From Ornithinimicrobium sp. INDO-MA30-4 (lineage in GTDB: Bacteria; Actinomycetota; Actinomycetes; Actinomycetales; Dermatophilaceae), in contig NZ_CP091056.1 in assembly GCF_021535045.1 (NCBI RefSeq), positions 2,356,001-2,420,000 on the forward strand: DNA of 64,000 nucleotides, given 5' to 3'. Below are positions 11,705 through 21,248 of this stretch, in pieces; position 1 is the first letter of the stretch, and every line of letters starts with the position of its first letter. The notes beneath the pieces were generated by a model that saw nothing but the letters and a program-made list of their open reading frames with translations, was not told the origin of the DNA and did not search any database. A program made the translations under genes and the position numbers.

Positions 11705-11787
11705 CGTGTTTAATCCCTTCGTTGGGTGGCCTCAGGCTAGCGGTCCCGCGTCCCTACGGGTAGCCAACGAGGTGAGACGATGCAGAT

Positions 11788-12588
11788 ATGCAACGTTCAG
11801 TCACCAGCGCCCTCCGAGCACAGATCACCTCACCTGCAGAAATTGCCTTGAGCGTAATGGTGTCGAAGCAGGCAAACCCAGTGCAGGAAACCCTGAGCAT
11901 CACGGTCGATGGTGCCTCCGTTAAGGCGACGGAAGTGGAGGGCGCCCAGGGGTCGCGGTGGCATCTGCTCAAGGATGTGCCATCCGGCCAATTCGCCGTG
12001 GACTACCAAGCGGTGGTGGAGTCCGGTGGTGAATCCGCTGAATTGACGGCGATGGACCGCATCCACTGGATCCGCCCCAGCCGGTATGTCGATGTGGACC
12101 GACTCGAGAATGTGTCCCGTCAGTTGTTTGGCAACTACCAAGGCAAAGAGTTGGTCCTTGAGGTCGCTAACTACGTCAACGAGACGACCGCCTACATCCT
12201 GGGTTCATCCCGCGTCACTGACGGCGCCTCGGAGACCTTTATGTCCAAGTCCGGGGTATGCCGCGACTTTGCCCACCTCACGATCGCTTTCCTGCGGGCA
12301 TGCGGAGTGCCGGCTCGTCTCGTGAGCGCTTACGCGCCAGGGCTGTCGCCGATGGACTTCCACGCCGTCGTTGAAGCACACGTTGAGGGGCAGTGGTTCG
12401 TCGTCGACCCAACTCGGTTGGCCCCACGTGCGTCCTTGGTGCGCATCGCGACAGGCGCCGACGCCTCAGAAACGGCCTTCCTGACCACGCACTCGGGCGG
12501 ATTGCGGTTCAACAGCCTGAACGTCACGGCAGTGGCAATGCCGGGTCTGCTGCCCGACAACCACGACGACTTGATCAGCCTGGGATAA
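11788..12588 (+). CDS. transglutaminase-like cysteine protein
   Basis: A 266-residue transglutaminase-fold protein, probably a cytosolic peptidase or amide-forming enzyme. The catalytic triad can be placed at Cys158 (SGVCRDFAH), His192 (MDFHAVVEA) and Asp207 (VVDPTRLAP). The N-terminal ~110 residues form a beta-rich domain with an IHWIRPSRYVD segment common to bacterial transglutaminase-like proteins. It faces the transglutaminase / alpha-E / ATP-grasp operon tail to tail; homologues of such proteins recur beside that cluster in actinobacteria, so a shared role is inferred. Confidence 0.88.
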   Translation: MQRSVTSALRAQITSPAEIALSVMVSKQANPVQETLSITVDGASVKATEVEGAQGSRWHLLKDVPSGQFAVDYQAVVESGGESAELTAMDRIHWIRPSRYVDVDRLENVSRQLFGNYQGKELVLEVANYVNETTAYILGSSRVTDGASETFMSKSGVCRDFAHLTIAFLRACGVPARLVSAYAPGLSPMDFHAVVEAHVEGQWFVVDPTRLAPRASLVRIATGADASETAFLTTHSGGLRFNSLNVTAVAMPGLLPDNHDDLISLG

Positions 12589-12614
12589 CTCAGACTGATC
12601 AAGTGCGTGCGTGC

Positions 12615-13454
12615 TTAACTCAAACGAGTGAGCTCAACCTCGACGAACATCTTTGATGTCCCGGTGCCGGTGAAGATGCCACGCAGCGGTGGGACGTCAC
12701 CGTATTGGCGGCCCTGGGCCACCTCAACGTGCCGATTGCCTGGCTGAATGTCATTTGTCGGGTCGGCGCCAATCCAGACGCCATCCCACCAACGCACCCA
12801 GGCATGCGACTCGCCCTTGTAGGGCACGCCAATCTCAGGCTCGCGTTTGGGCATCAAGTAGCCCGACACATACCCAGTAGGGATGCCGACCGAGCGCAAG
12901 CAGCCGATCGTCAGGTTGGCCATGTCCTGGCAGACGCCCTTGCGCTGATCCCAGGCCTCTTCAGCACGGGTGCTCACGCCGGTAGCGCCGCTGACGTAGT
13001 TCATGTCTTCGTGGATCAGGGCGGTCACCGCGCGGGCACAATCACCTGGTGTCGCCGACTCCTCGGCAATCTTGGCTACTCGAGCCAGCAACTCTTCACC
13101 AGGGTTGACCTGCGGGCTGAGCTGTAGGTATTCGCTCTTGTCCGCCTGCTCTTCGGCTGAGCGCAATTGCTCCCAGGTGAGGCTGTTGCCCTGCACTTCG
13201 GGGCGCTGGACGTCCACCGTGGCTGATGCCGTCACGGTCATCTCGGAGTGCTGGTCATGCACCTCAAAGGTGGTGACAGCGGTGCCCCAATAGTCGTTAT
13301 AGGTATGCGTCCAGGCAGACGGGCTGATTTCGACCCGCGTGTGCAACACCTGCTGGTGCGGGGTCGTCTTCGGCGTCATCCGGGCTTCGTTGTAGGAAGC
13401 GCTCGCGTGACCGGCGTATTCGTAGCCGGTCTTGTGAACAATACGTAGCAACAT
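12615..13454 (-). CDS. transglutaminase-like protein with bacterial N-terminal domain
   Basis: A 279-residue protein with the bacterial transglutaminase-like N-terminal beta domain (residues ~1-80, starting MLLRIVHKTGYEYAG) and the catalytic domain. The triad is Cys175 (RKGVCQDMAN), His217 (GESHAWVRWW) and Asp231 (GADPTN). It lacks a signal peptide, so it acts in the cytosol. It is the last gene of the ATP-grasp / alpha-E / transglutaminase operon, three bases after alpha-E. Iyer and co-workers' comparative work on ATP-grasp amidoligases linked these three families to a predicted peptide-synthesis and -cleavage system; the reaction is not established. Confidence 0.92.
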   Translation of the reverse strand: MLLRIVHKTGYEYAGHASASYNEARMTPKTTPHQQVLHTRVEISPSAWTHTYNDYWGTAVTTFEVHDQHSEMTVTASATVDVQRPEVQGNSLTWEQLRSAEEQADKSEYLQLSPQVNPGEELLARVAKIAEESATPGDCARAVTALIHEDMNYVSGATGVSTRAEEAWDQRKGVCQDMANLTIGCLRSVGIPTGYVSGYLMPKREPEIGVPYKGESHAWVRWWDGVWIGADPTNDIQPGNRHVEVAQGRQYGDVPPLRGIFTGTGTSKMFVEVELTRLS

Positions 13455-13457
13455 CTG

Positions 13458-14381
13458 TTACCTCACCCCTGAGTGCCAGGTCACCGGGTTGGCCCCGACG
13501 AAGTATCGCTGAGCAACCGCGTCATTGGCCTCACTGCAGGTGCGCTGCAGCGAAGTCATCCGTGCGGGCAGGTCGCTCATCACGTCGGAGAGCGCGCGGA
13601 ACTCCAACTCGGCACGTGCTCGACCGATCAAGCGCATGGCGTCTCCAGTGAACCCGGCTCGGCGCTCGCCGACGTCCAAGTTGACCAAGGCCGCTTCGGC
13701 CCGGTTCAAGGAGAAAACCAAAGAGCGCGGGAACAGTCGGTCCAGCAGCAAAACTCGGCTGCGTCGCGGGCCGACTCGGCGCCGCCATAGGTCCGAACAA
13801 AGGCGTGGTAGGCACCGCAAGCACGCAGTGTGGTCAGCCAGGCCTGTGGCGCATCAGCCGTGTATGCCGTGGCCTCAATCATTCGAGCCGTCATGTCGAT
13901 CCGCTCGAGGCTGCGACCCAGCACCAAGAACTGCCAGCCTTGATCGTGGCTCATCGTCGAGTCGGCAATACCCGAAATCACTGCGCACCGTTCGCGCATC
14001 GTCTGGCAGGCCTGAGAAGGCCTAGCCCGCCGCAGGTGGCCACGCTGGATGATGTTCCAGGTGGTGTTGATGGCCTCCCACATCTCGGTGGAAACGATTT
14101 CGCGGGAGCGGCGTGCGCTCTCGCGGGCGCCCCAAAACGCCGACACCATGGAGGTCTGGGAGTCAGCGTCCCATCCCAACAAGCGCATGACGGAAGCCTG
14201 GTCAGTTTGGCCCTCGGGCTGAACGCCCATCACGGTGAGCAGCGCACGAGAGGCTGCTTCCTCGTCAACGACGGGGTCTTCTAGCAGCAGTTGCACGTGC
14301 ACATCGAGCAGTCTCGAGGTGTCTTCGGCACGCTCCAGGTAGCGGCCGATCCAAAAGCGATTCCGCAATACGACTCAGCAT
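13458..14381 (-). CDS. alpha-E domain protein (frameshifted)
   Basis: A helical alpha-E domain protein of about 307 residues that accompanies circularly permuted ATP-grasp enzymes. As given, ATG at 14381 reads MLSRIAESL and then loses frame. One missing T in the TTTT run near 14355 restores the family N-terminus SLFWIGRYLERAEDT. A second shift near 13745 joins AESARDAAEF to DRLFPRSLVFSLNRAE. The ATG overlaps the stop of the ATP-grasp gene (ATGCTGA), supporting coupled translation. Key motifs are ERAEDTSRLLDVH near the start and GRSLERIDMTARMI in the middle. The family's molecular function is unproven. Confidence 0.9.
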
Positions 14382-15974
14382 GAGGACACCTCGTCACTGC
14401 TCTGTTGCTGTTGCTGTTGCTGTTCTTGTTCTGCTTGATTCGCGCCCACTAAAGACTCCTGCATCATCACTTGTGGCTCGGCCACCATCTCGACGGGCCG
14501 GGCCCGCGCAGTGACGCGCTGACGCTGACCGTCGCCGGCCAACACCCAGGTGTCCTTGGATCCACCACCGCGGCTGGAGTTCACGATGAGCTCGCCCTCG
14601 CCCATGGCAACGCGGGTCAACCCACCCGGCAGCACCCATACCTTGTTGCCGTCGTTGATGGCGAAGGGCCGCAGGTCCACATGACGCGGCCGTAGTTGAT
14701 CGCCAACCATCGTTGGCACGGTGGACAACTGCACGACCGGCTGAGCAATCCATCCCCGAGGATCCGCGGTGACGGTCTTGCGCAACTGGTCCAGCTCGGC
14801 CTTGGTCGCCTGGGGGCCGATGACGATGCCCTTGCCGCCAGCCCCATCAACAGGCTTCACGACCAACTCATCGAGACGATCCATCACCTCTTCGCGATGG
14901 CTGGCCTCTTCGAGGCGCCAGGTGTCCACGTTGGGCAGGATCGGGTCTTCGCCCAGGTAATAACGAATGACGTCGGGCAGGTAGGTGTACATCAGTTTGT
15001 CGTCCACCACACCGTTGCCGACCGCGTTGGCAATGGTGACGTTGCCCGAGCGGGCCGCGTTGAGCAGCCCTGGGCAGCCAAGAGCGGAGTCGGACCGGAA
15101 ATGCACTGGATCAAGGAAGTCGTCATCCACACGCCGATAGATCACGTGCACCGGATGCAGGCCGTGGGTGGTGCGGATCATCACGCGCCCGGCCTGGGCG
15201 ACGAGGTCCCGCCCTCAACGAGGCGGCAGCCCATCAAGCGAGCCAGGAGTGAGTGTTCGAAGTAGGCCGAGTTGTAGGGCCCAGGGGTCAGCACCACGAC
15301 GGTGGGGTTTGAGACACCGCTAGGGGCTGCGGCAAGCAGGGCTGCCAACAACTTTTGCGGGTATGACGCCACGGGACGAATCCGGTGGGTGCTGACCATC
15401 TCTGGCAGGGTCTGAGCCATCGCGCGCCGGTTGGTGAGCACGTAGGAGACGCCGGAGGGGATGCGCACGTTGTCTTCCAGGACGCGGAAGTTGCCTTCGC
15501 CATCGCGAATCAGGTCGATGCCCGACACGTGCACGCGGACGCCGTTCACCGGATCGATCCCGAACGCGGCCCGGTGGAAGTGACTAGATGAGCTCACCAC
15601 ATGTTTGGGCAAGATGTTGTCGGCGAAGATCTGGCCGGGGCCATAGACATCGGCCAGCAGCATCTCCAGTGCGTTGACCCGTTGCGCGACGCCCGACTCG
15701 ACGTGGGCCCAAGCCTGAGCGTCGATGATGCGGGGCACGATGTCGAGCGGAAAGGGTCGTTCCTCGCCTTCGTAGTCGAAGGTCACACCTTGGTCGTGAT
15801 AGGTCGAGGAGAGGTACTCCGAGCGCGATTGCAGATCTTCGCTACCGACGTCGCTTAGCCCGCTCGCCAGACGGCTGTAGGCCCCGCGATCTCTTCGGGG
15901 CCAGCCTCGTCAAAGGCGAACATTTCGTCGTGCTTATCCGCAGCGAGAGGATAGCCCTCATACAGTCCAGCCAT
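14375..15974 (-). CDS. circularly permuted ATP-grasp ligase (frameshifted)
   Basis: A circularly permuted ATP-grasp protein of about 530 residues, predicted to form amide bonds on an unknown peptide or amino acid with ATP. Reconstruction needs two shifts: near 15880 (the product would read IAGPYSRLASGL) and near 15205. Motifs include RVLEDNVRIPSGVSY, LTPGPYNSAYFEH, KPVDGAGGKGIVIG (nucleotide loop) and RHVDLRPFAI. The start at ATG 15974 gives MAGLYEGYPL. The C-terminus is unusual: a Q/E-rich tail coded by a CAG/CAA repeat. It is first in the operon with the alpha-E and transglutaminase genes. Confidence 0.92.
14402..14437 (-). repeat. CAG/CAA trinucleotide tract coding a poly-Gln tail
   Basis: Read on the minus strand, seven alternating CAG/CAA codons (14402-14422) follow GAA/CAA codons and give a Q/E-rich segment just before the end of the ATP-grasp protein. 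Such a tract is prone to slippage, so its length may vary between strains or be affected by sequencing. Confidence 0.8.
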
Positions 15975-16009
15975 ACGCCGAGACTACCCACACCTAGGGA
16001 CAGACCTGC

Positions 16010-16497
16010 TCATTTTTCCGGCGGTGGCGCGGGAGCCGTGACGTCAGCGACCAGCGCGTCGAGAGCTTCCAGAGCGTCTTTTGCCTGCACGGTGACTGCC
16101 TTACCGTGCTCACCGGCGCCCAGTGAGATCTTTCGTCCGGGCGGGCCAGCCAAGCTCTCATCGGCCACGACGGGCCAGGAGTGGTTGAGCCGAAGGGCGT
16201 GATCGTTCCGCGCTGGTAGCCGGTCGCGGTGAAAGCGACCTCAGCACTGGGCATCGAGAGCCGGTTCGTGCCAAGTGCTTGGCGCAACTTAGGCCACGAG
16301 ATCTCTCGTCCACCGGGCACGAGGACAAAGAGGTAGTCACCCTCAGACCGGCGAATCACGAGAGTTTTGACTAAATCGGACTCGTTGACGCCGCGCTCAG
16401 CCGCTGCTTCGGCCAGGCTGCCAGCGCGCTCGTGGCTGGTGATGCTGTGATCCAGGCCTAGCGCTTCAGGTGCAGCGCGCGCACGGTCGTGACTCAT
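16010..16497 (-). CDS. YbaK/EbsC-family aminoacyl-tRNA deacylase (frameshifted)
   Basis: A YbaK-type trans-editing protein of about 162 residues that would hydrolyse mischarged aminoacyl-tRNA (for example Cys-tRNAPro). Family features are the EAAAERGVNESDLVKTLVI segment with its lysine (near residue 44), the FVLVPGGREISWPKL strand-helix, and GYQRGTITPFG. A one-base shift near 16180 is needed to continue as VVADESLAGPPGRKISLGAG and reach TGA at 16010. The 5' end at ATG 16497 is certain; an upstream in-frame extension is not homologous. Confidence 0.85.
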
Positions 16498-16528
16498 GCC
16501 CCCACGGTAGCCACGTATCGTCTTGGGT

Positions 16529-17217
16529 ATGTCTGGACCCGCCTCTGTCACCGGCGCCTCGCTGCGCTGGACTGCTGAACCGCCCGCGCCGCAGGCGGTG
16601 GCTCTGGTGCTACACGGTGGCCGAAAGCACGACACGGGGCCGACGAGTCCGTGGCAGCTAGCGGTCGCTCGCTTGCGACCTTTGCTTGGGCGATCGCACG
16701 CAGCGCCGGTGATCAGATGGCCGTCGTGAGCCTGCAATATGCCAAGCGGGGCTGGAACGCAGAGCGTGCGAGCCAGCAGGGGCGAGAGCCTGATCCCGTC
16801 GTCGACACCCGGTGGGCATTGGCGGTGATTCGCCAGCGCTACCCCGGGGTGCCGATCGCGTTGGTGGGGCATTCAATGGGCGGCCGAGTCGCCTTGCGGT
16901 TGGCCGACGCAGAGTCTGTTGCTGCAGTCGTGACGGTCGGGGCATGGGTGGAGAAGGCTGACGAACAACACTGGGGCAGGGTTGGCGGCACGCCCATGCT
17001 GCTGATCCACTCTCCGCAAGACCGAGTGACGGACCCGGCGGGCAGCGCATACGCTGCGATTGCCCTCTCGCAGCGTGGAGCCGATGCTCGTTACCTGGCG
17101 ATCAATGGAGATAGCCACGGGATGGTTCGTCACCCTGGCCAGTGGCATAGTTCGGTCGCGGAGTATGTCGTGGCTCAACTGGTCGATGCCGGGGCAGGGC
17201 CATCGAGTGTTTCGTAG
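16529..17217 (+). CDS. alpha/beta hydrolase (frameshifted)
   Basis: An alpha/beta-hydrolase of about 230 residues. The N-terminal part VALVLHGGRK carries the oxyanion-hole HGG. After a frame change near 16670 the nucleophile elbow GHSMGG appears, followed by LLIHSPQDRVTDP (acid) and NGDSHGMVR (catalytic His). It has no signal peptide, so it should act in the cytosol; the substrate is unknown. It is followed nine bases later by the DUF4333 lipoprotein gene. Confidence 0.83.
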
Positions 17218-17226
17218 GATTGACTA

Positions 17227-17548
17227 ATGATCGCTAAGCGACGCCCAATCCAGACCGCGCTAGCTGCGCCTCGCCGTGGGCGTTCTTTCTGGTTGCGGTC
17301 TGGAGTTAAGTGCGAACGAATTAGAGCCCAGCATCGTCCAGGCCCTATCCGGACAACAGATCTATGTCGAGTCGGTGGATTGCCCTGGGCCACTGGTGGG
17401 TGAACCGGGGGAGACTCTCAACTGCAGTATTAGCGGTGGAGCCAATGCCGAGGGGGTTGTCGTGACAGAAGTTCGCGTCGTCGTGACGAGCGTTGATGGC
17501 AAAGATATTCGGTATCGCCTGGAGCCGATTGCTGCTCCAGGGCGATAG
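17227..17548 (+). CDS. DUF4333 lipoprotein (frameshifted signal peptide)
   Basis: A small lipoprotein of about 107 residues. One extra C near 17268 separates the ATG start (MIAKRRPIQTALAA) from the rest of the signal peptide, GVLSGCG, whose cysteine is the lipidation site. The mature part matches the DUF4333 pattern, with VESVDCPGPLVGEPGETLNC holding the two conserved cysteines and then beta strands. Such proteins are common on the actinobacterial cell surface; the function is unknown. Confidence 0.75.
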
Positions 17549-17990
17549 AAATTCTCAGTAATCGGCAACCGCTGGTCAAGTCTTGTCTAATATTTTGCCG
17601 GATTTGGCGTGGGTCGACCGACTAGCCCACACCGGTTGCGCATAGGTACAAATCGAATGATGTGGTGAGTCTGCTGTGCCCCTTGGCGTCATCGCCTGGG
17701 TAAATATGGAGGATCGCTCCGCTTGGCTTATTTCTGTTGTGGCGCATGGGGATGCAGTTCGCGTTTGCCGCCGTCTTGGCGCGCAGGTTGCGGGAAAACG
17801 AGGGCGCACTCACGGGTGTACGGTTACCTCGGCGCCTTACGGAGGCCATTCCGGTCAAGCACTGGTCGGGTCCATCCTGGCTGGGAACCTGAAGCCAGGT
17901 GCTGTTCGAGAGTTCAACTAGTGACGCGTGTGCTCTCTCGTAGTAACTCTCGTGTGAGTTTTGGCTCCAAATAATTTTGCGCTAGGACTC
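17549..17990. other. unexplained stretch, no convincing gene
   Basis: About 440 bases with locally lower GC (patches such as TAATATTTTG and AAATAATTTTG) and no reading frame that I recognise. A short frame at 17747-17890 (MGMQFAFAAVLARRLREN...) has coding-like composition but no family resemblance. It may be a decayed gene, the degenerate 5' part of the DUF2334 gene that follows, or imported DNA. Confidence 0.5.
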
Positions 17991-18873
17991 CGTCTCATCA
18001 ATTCGGCTAGAGGATGTCGGCCCCGAGGCTGACCCTGAGGGCCTCCGTGCTGTTGCCGACTATCTGGCCAGCGAAAACGTCCCTTTTCAAGTTGCCGTCA
18101 TGCCGATCCACATCGCTCGGACGCCCGACGGTGAGGATTGGTACGGAGTGAGCTTGCTGGACCGTCCCGAGGTGGCGGATGCGTTGAAGTACATGCAGAC
18201 ACGCGGCGGCACCTTGATCCAACACGGGACCCCGCATCAATACGCCGATGTCGACAACCCCTACTCTGGGCGGACAGGAGAGGACTATGAGTTCTACCGG
18301 TACGGGTGCGCCCCAGATCAACTGCCGCCGTTCGAGTTCGAGGAGGCGTGCAAGATAGCTATATCCGTGAGATTGGCCCGGTTCCGTCCGATAGCGTTTC
18401 TGATCATATGAACCGAATTGAGGCGGGCCGCGAGGTGATGATCGAGGCTGGTCTGGGCGAGCCCACGGTTTTTGAACCCCCCACTATGCGGCCAGTCTCA
18501 ACGCCTATGCAGCGATGACCGAGGTCTATGGGTCTAGGTATGAAAACTCACTCTATTTTGCTGGTGCGCTGTCTGGAATCAACTACGACGAGGGGATCGT
18601 GTACGGCCAGTACTTCCCGTATGTTGCGCACGACTTCTATGGCTCGACGGTTTATCCCGAGACCTTGGACAATATTTCAGAAGTAGAATTGAACAACCAC
18701 GCGCCGCGAGACCCGGCCGTCTCTTGCAGCGTGCCGAAGCCAACTTGATCGTGCGCGAGTCGACCGCCAGCTTCTTCTTCCATCCCTACCTATCCATGGA
18801 TTACCTGGAGGCAACGGTCGAGGGCCTTCAAGACATGGGCTACACGTTTGTGCCGGTCACTGATCGGAAGTGA
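17991..18873 (+). pseudogene. DUF2334-type polysaccharide deacetylase-like protein, broken
   Basis: Fragments in several frames form about 290 residues of a DUF2334 (polysaccharide-deacetylase-like) protein: IRLEDVGPEADPEGLRAVAD, VPFQVAVMPIHI, GGTLIQHGTPHQY, then GRTGEDYEFY, AGALSGINYDEGIVYGQYFPY, and the C-terminal SFFFHPYLSMDYL. Shifts are needed near 18350, 18480 and 18710. DUF2334 proteins are usually longer, with an extra N-terminal region; here no clear 5' part or start codon exists. Unlike most frameshifted genes in the window, this one appears truly truncated as well. Base composition is slightly more AT-rich than its neighbours. Confidence 0.7.
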
Positions 18874-18956
18874 GGTAACCGGGCGGGTGCGTGCGCTCAT
18901 GGGGCATCATCGGCCCACACGTTCTCACTCGACCTTGTCGCGAAGGGCCGACAGGG

Positions 18957-20134
18957 CTAGTCCCACCAGTGCTGATCTGGCACGGGGTGGGAGAGAAAAT
19001 GCGACATGGCCTGGGTGTAGGCATAGGCCCCGGTCTGGCCAAAGGCGAGCACGTCACCAGCCTGCAGGTCGACCGGCAATTCAGCTGTGCCAACACGGTC
19101 CAGCGACGTGCACAAAGGCCCGGCCAAAGTGTATGACGTGGTGTCGCCTTCGCGATCCAACGCAGTGACTGGGAAGGACTGCCCCGTCAGCAGGGGACGG
19201 AGCAAGTGGTTGATGCCACCCTCGAGCATGGCGAAGCGCACGCCCCGGCTCTCCTTCACCCGGACAACTCGCGTGAGATAAATGCCGACTGGGGCAGAGA
19301 GCCAACGGCCTGGCTCAAGCAGCAACTCGCCAGCAAACCATGGGTTGGCGTCGAGCAGACGGCCCAGTCCCGATCCCAAGGCATGGATATCCAGCGAAGG
19401 TTCATTCGCGGCATACCGAACGCCCAGGCCGCCACCGATATCGATAAGTTCCAGGTCGATACCGTGGCGTTCGTGCATGCCCTGGGCGATGCGCAGGGCC
19501 GTGCGGTGATTGGCTAGGAGTTGGCCTGGATCGAGTTCGTTGCTGGCTGCGAACACTTGAAGGCCGGTGATGAGGACCCCGTCATAAGCGGCCGCCATCT
19601 GCAGGAACTCATCGAGTTGTTCCTCGTCAACGCCGAATGCTGATGGTCCAGAGCCACCGATGATCGAGGTGCCTTCCACGATGCCTGAGGCCGGGTGGAC
19701 CCGAACGCTGACGCGCAAGGGTGCCTCTTCGGTGTGGAGCTCATTGAGCCGAGCAACGTCCTCAATCCCGTCCACTTGCACTCGCGCCCCGGCATACAGG
19801 GCGGCCTGCAGATCCCGGTGAGTTTTGGCTGGGCCGGCCACGACCATGGCGCTGCCCGTGCCGCCAGCCCCCAAGACCGCTGAGATCTCACCAGCAGAGG
19901 CGCAATCAAACCAAGCCCCTTCGCGGACGAAGGTCTCCAACAGCGGGGCACCCGGGTTGGACTTCACCGCGTAGGCCAGTCGCACTCGTGCCGGTAGTGC
20001 TGCGCGCAACCGGCGATAGCGCTCCGGGCCATGCCCAGCGAGTACACGAAGCACGGCGATGAATACTGCTTCGCTGCCTTGAGCATGTCCGCTTCGGTGA
20101 AGGCGTACAGATCTTCTTGTGGCTTGGTCAACAT
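18957..20134 (-). CDS. lysA: fold-III PLP decarboxylase, LysA-like (frameshifted)
   Basis: A pyridoxal-phosphate decarboxylase of the alanine-racemase fold, about 392 residues, predicted to decarboxylate meso-diaminopimelate to lysine. The PLP lysine lies in LAYAVKSN, the phosphate loop is DIGGGLGVRY, then LLEPGRWL, GPLCTSLD and GAYAYTQAM. The frame shifts near 20040, after FVYSL. ATG 20134 (MLTKPQEDLYAF) overlaps the dapC stop by seven bases. The ending SHFLSHP resembles related decarboxylases of the BtrK type more than textbook LysA, so specificity rests on the dap context. Confidence 0.8.
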
Positions 20135-21248
20135 TGCCTCTCCCACCAGGGCGCGAGCCGCGCTAGGCCGTCATGAAGTGTGTCAAAAGAACCGCCCAGG
20201 CTGACCCGAACGTAGTGCTGACCCGCTGGCCCGAAGGCTGAACCCGGGACGACCAGGACCTTGCCTTCATCTCGAACCCGCAGGATGAAGGCGCTCGGGT
20301 CCGCTACTGCCCAGGGGGCAGTTCGAGCCAGTGATAGAACCCCGCTTGTGCTCGGCGGGCCGAATGTAGGGCGAGCGGGCTGTTGGCCAAGACCTCCCAG
20401 CGGGCTCGCACCTGGTCCCGAGATTCGGTCAACACCTCAGCTGAGTGTGAGACGAGCGCGGCGGCGGCTATTTGACTGGGTCGAGCCGGTGCAGTGTTCA
20501 TCGCGTTGTGGATCAGCCGGGCTGGGGCCAAGAGCGTGGCAGGCCCGGTGACCCAGCCAACTCGAAGCCCGGGGGCGGCCCAGCCCTTGCTGACTGACTC
20601 AAGCACCAGTGCCGTTTTGCTGACCTCGCGGACCGAGGGTTGGAGGTGATCGAGCCACAACTCCCGATAGACCTCATCGCTGAGGAGCGGAACTCCTCGT
20701 TGATCGCAGTGTTGAGCCACTCGGTTGAGCATCTGGGCGCTCGCTGCCCCGCCGGTGGGATTGGCTGGGTGGCCAATCACCACCAGCGACGGACGGGACG
20801 CCGAGTTGAGTGCATTGATCAGGGAGTTGGCATCTAGCTCGTGAGCCGTGCCCAAGGGGTAACGAATGGCCGTGGCACCAGCAAGGGTGGCTAACGTCTC
20901 GTAGGCAGGGAAGCCAGGGTCGGGGATCAGGACCTGCGAGCCTGGCTCGACATGAGCTTGAAAGACCGCGAACATGCCGGCCTGACTGCCAGCGGTCACC
21001 ATGATCTGGTCGGCATCCACCCCGGTGTAGTCGACGAGTGCTGTTGTTAGATCTGGAATGCCGGTATTGGGCCCATAGGCGCATTGCTGCACCGTGGCAC
21101 TCCAGGCAGCCAACGACTCCCTAGCGACGGACGGGAAGTCCCAGCCTGGCTCGCCGAGCGCCAGCGAGATCGCATCGGCCGGAGCGCCCGCAGCGATTGC
21201 TCGAATGGGCGAGGTCGTTAACCCCGCCACTCTTGCAGCGGCGCTCAC
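20128..21248 (-). CDS. dapC: succinyldiaminopimelate transaminase (frameshifted 3' end)
   Basis: A fold-I PLP aminotransferase of about 374 residues catalysing the transaminase step of the succinylase lysine pathway. Visible motifs are ISLALGEPGWDFP, YGPNTGIPDLTTAL, GHPANPTGG, LLSDEVYREL and the PLP lysine in LESVSKGWAAPGLRVGW. As given, the frame ends at PPGQ; restoring one G in the GGGG run near 20310 extends it as AVADPSAFILRVRDEG to TGA at 20128. GTG start overlaps the dapD stop by four bases. Both neighbours are lysine genes, which supports this call over other aminotransferases. Confidence 0.87.

Noticed and set aside
14402-14437. Trinucleotide tract as a CRISPR-like or mobile element repeat
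   Set aside because: It is in frame and codes a Gln tail of a conserved gene.
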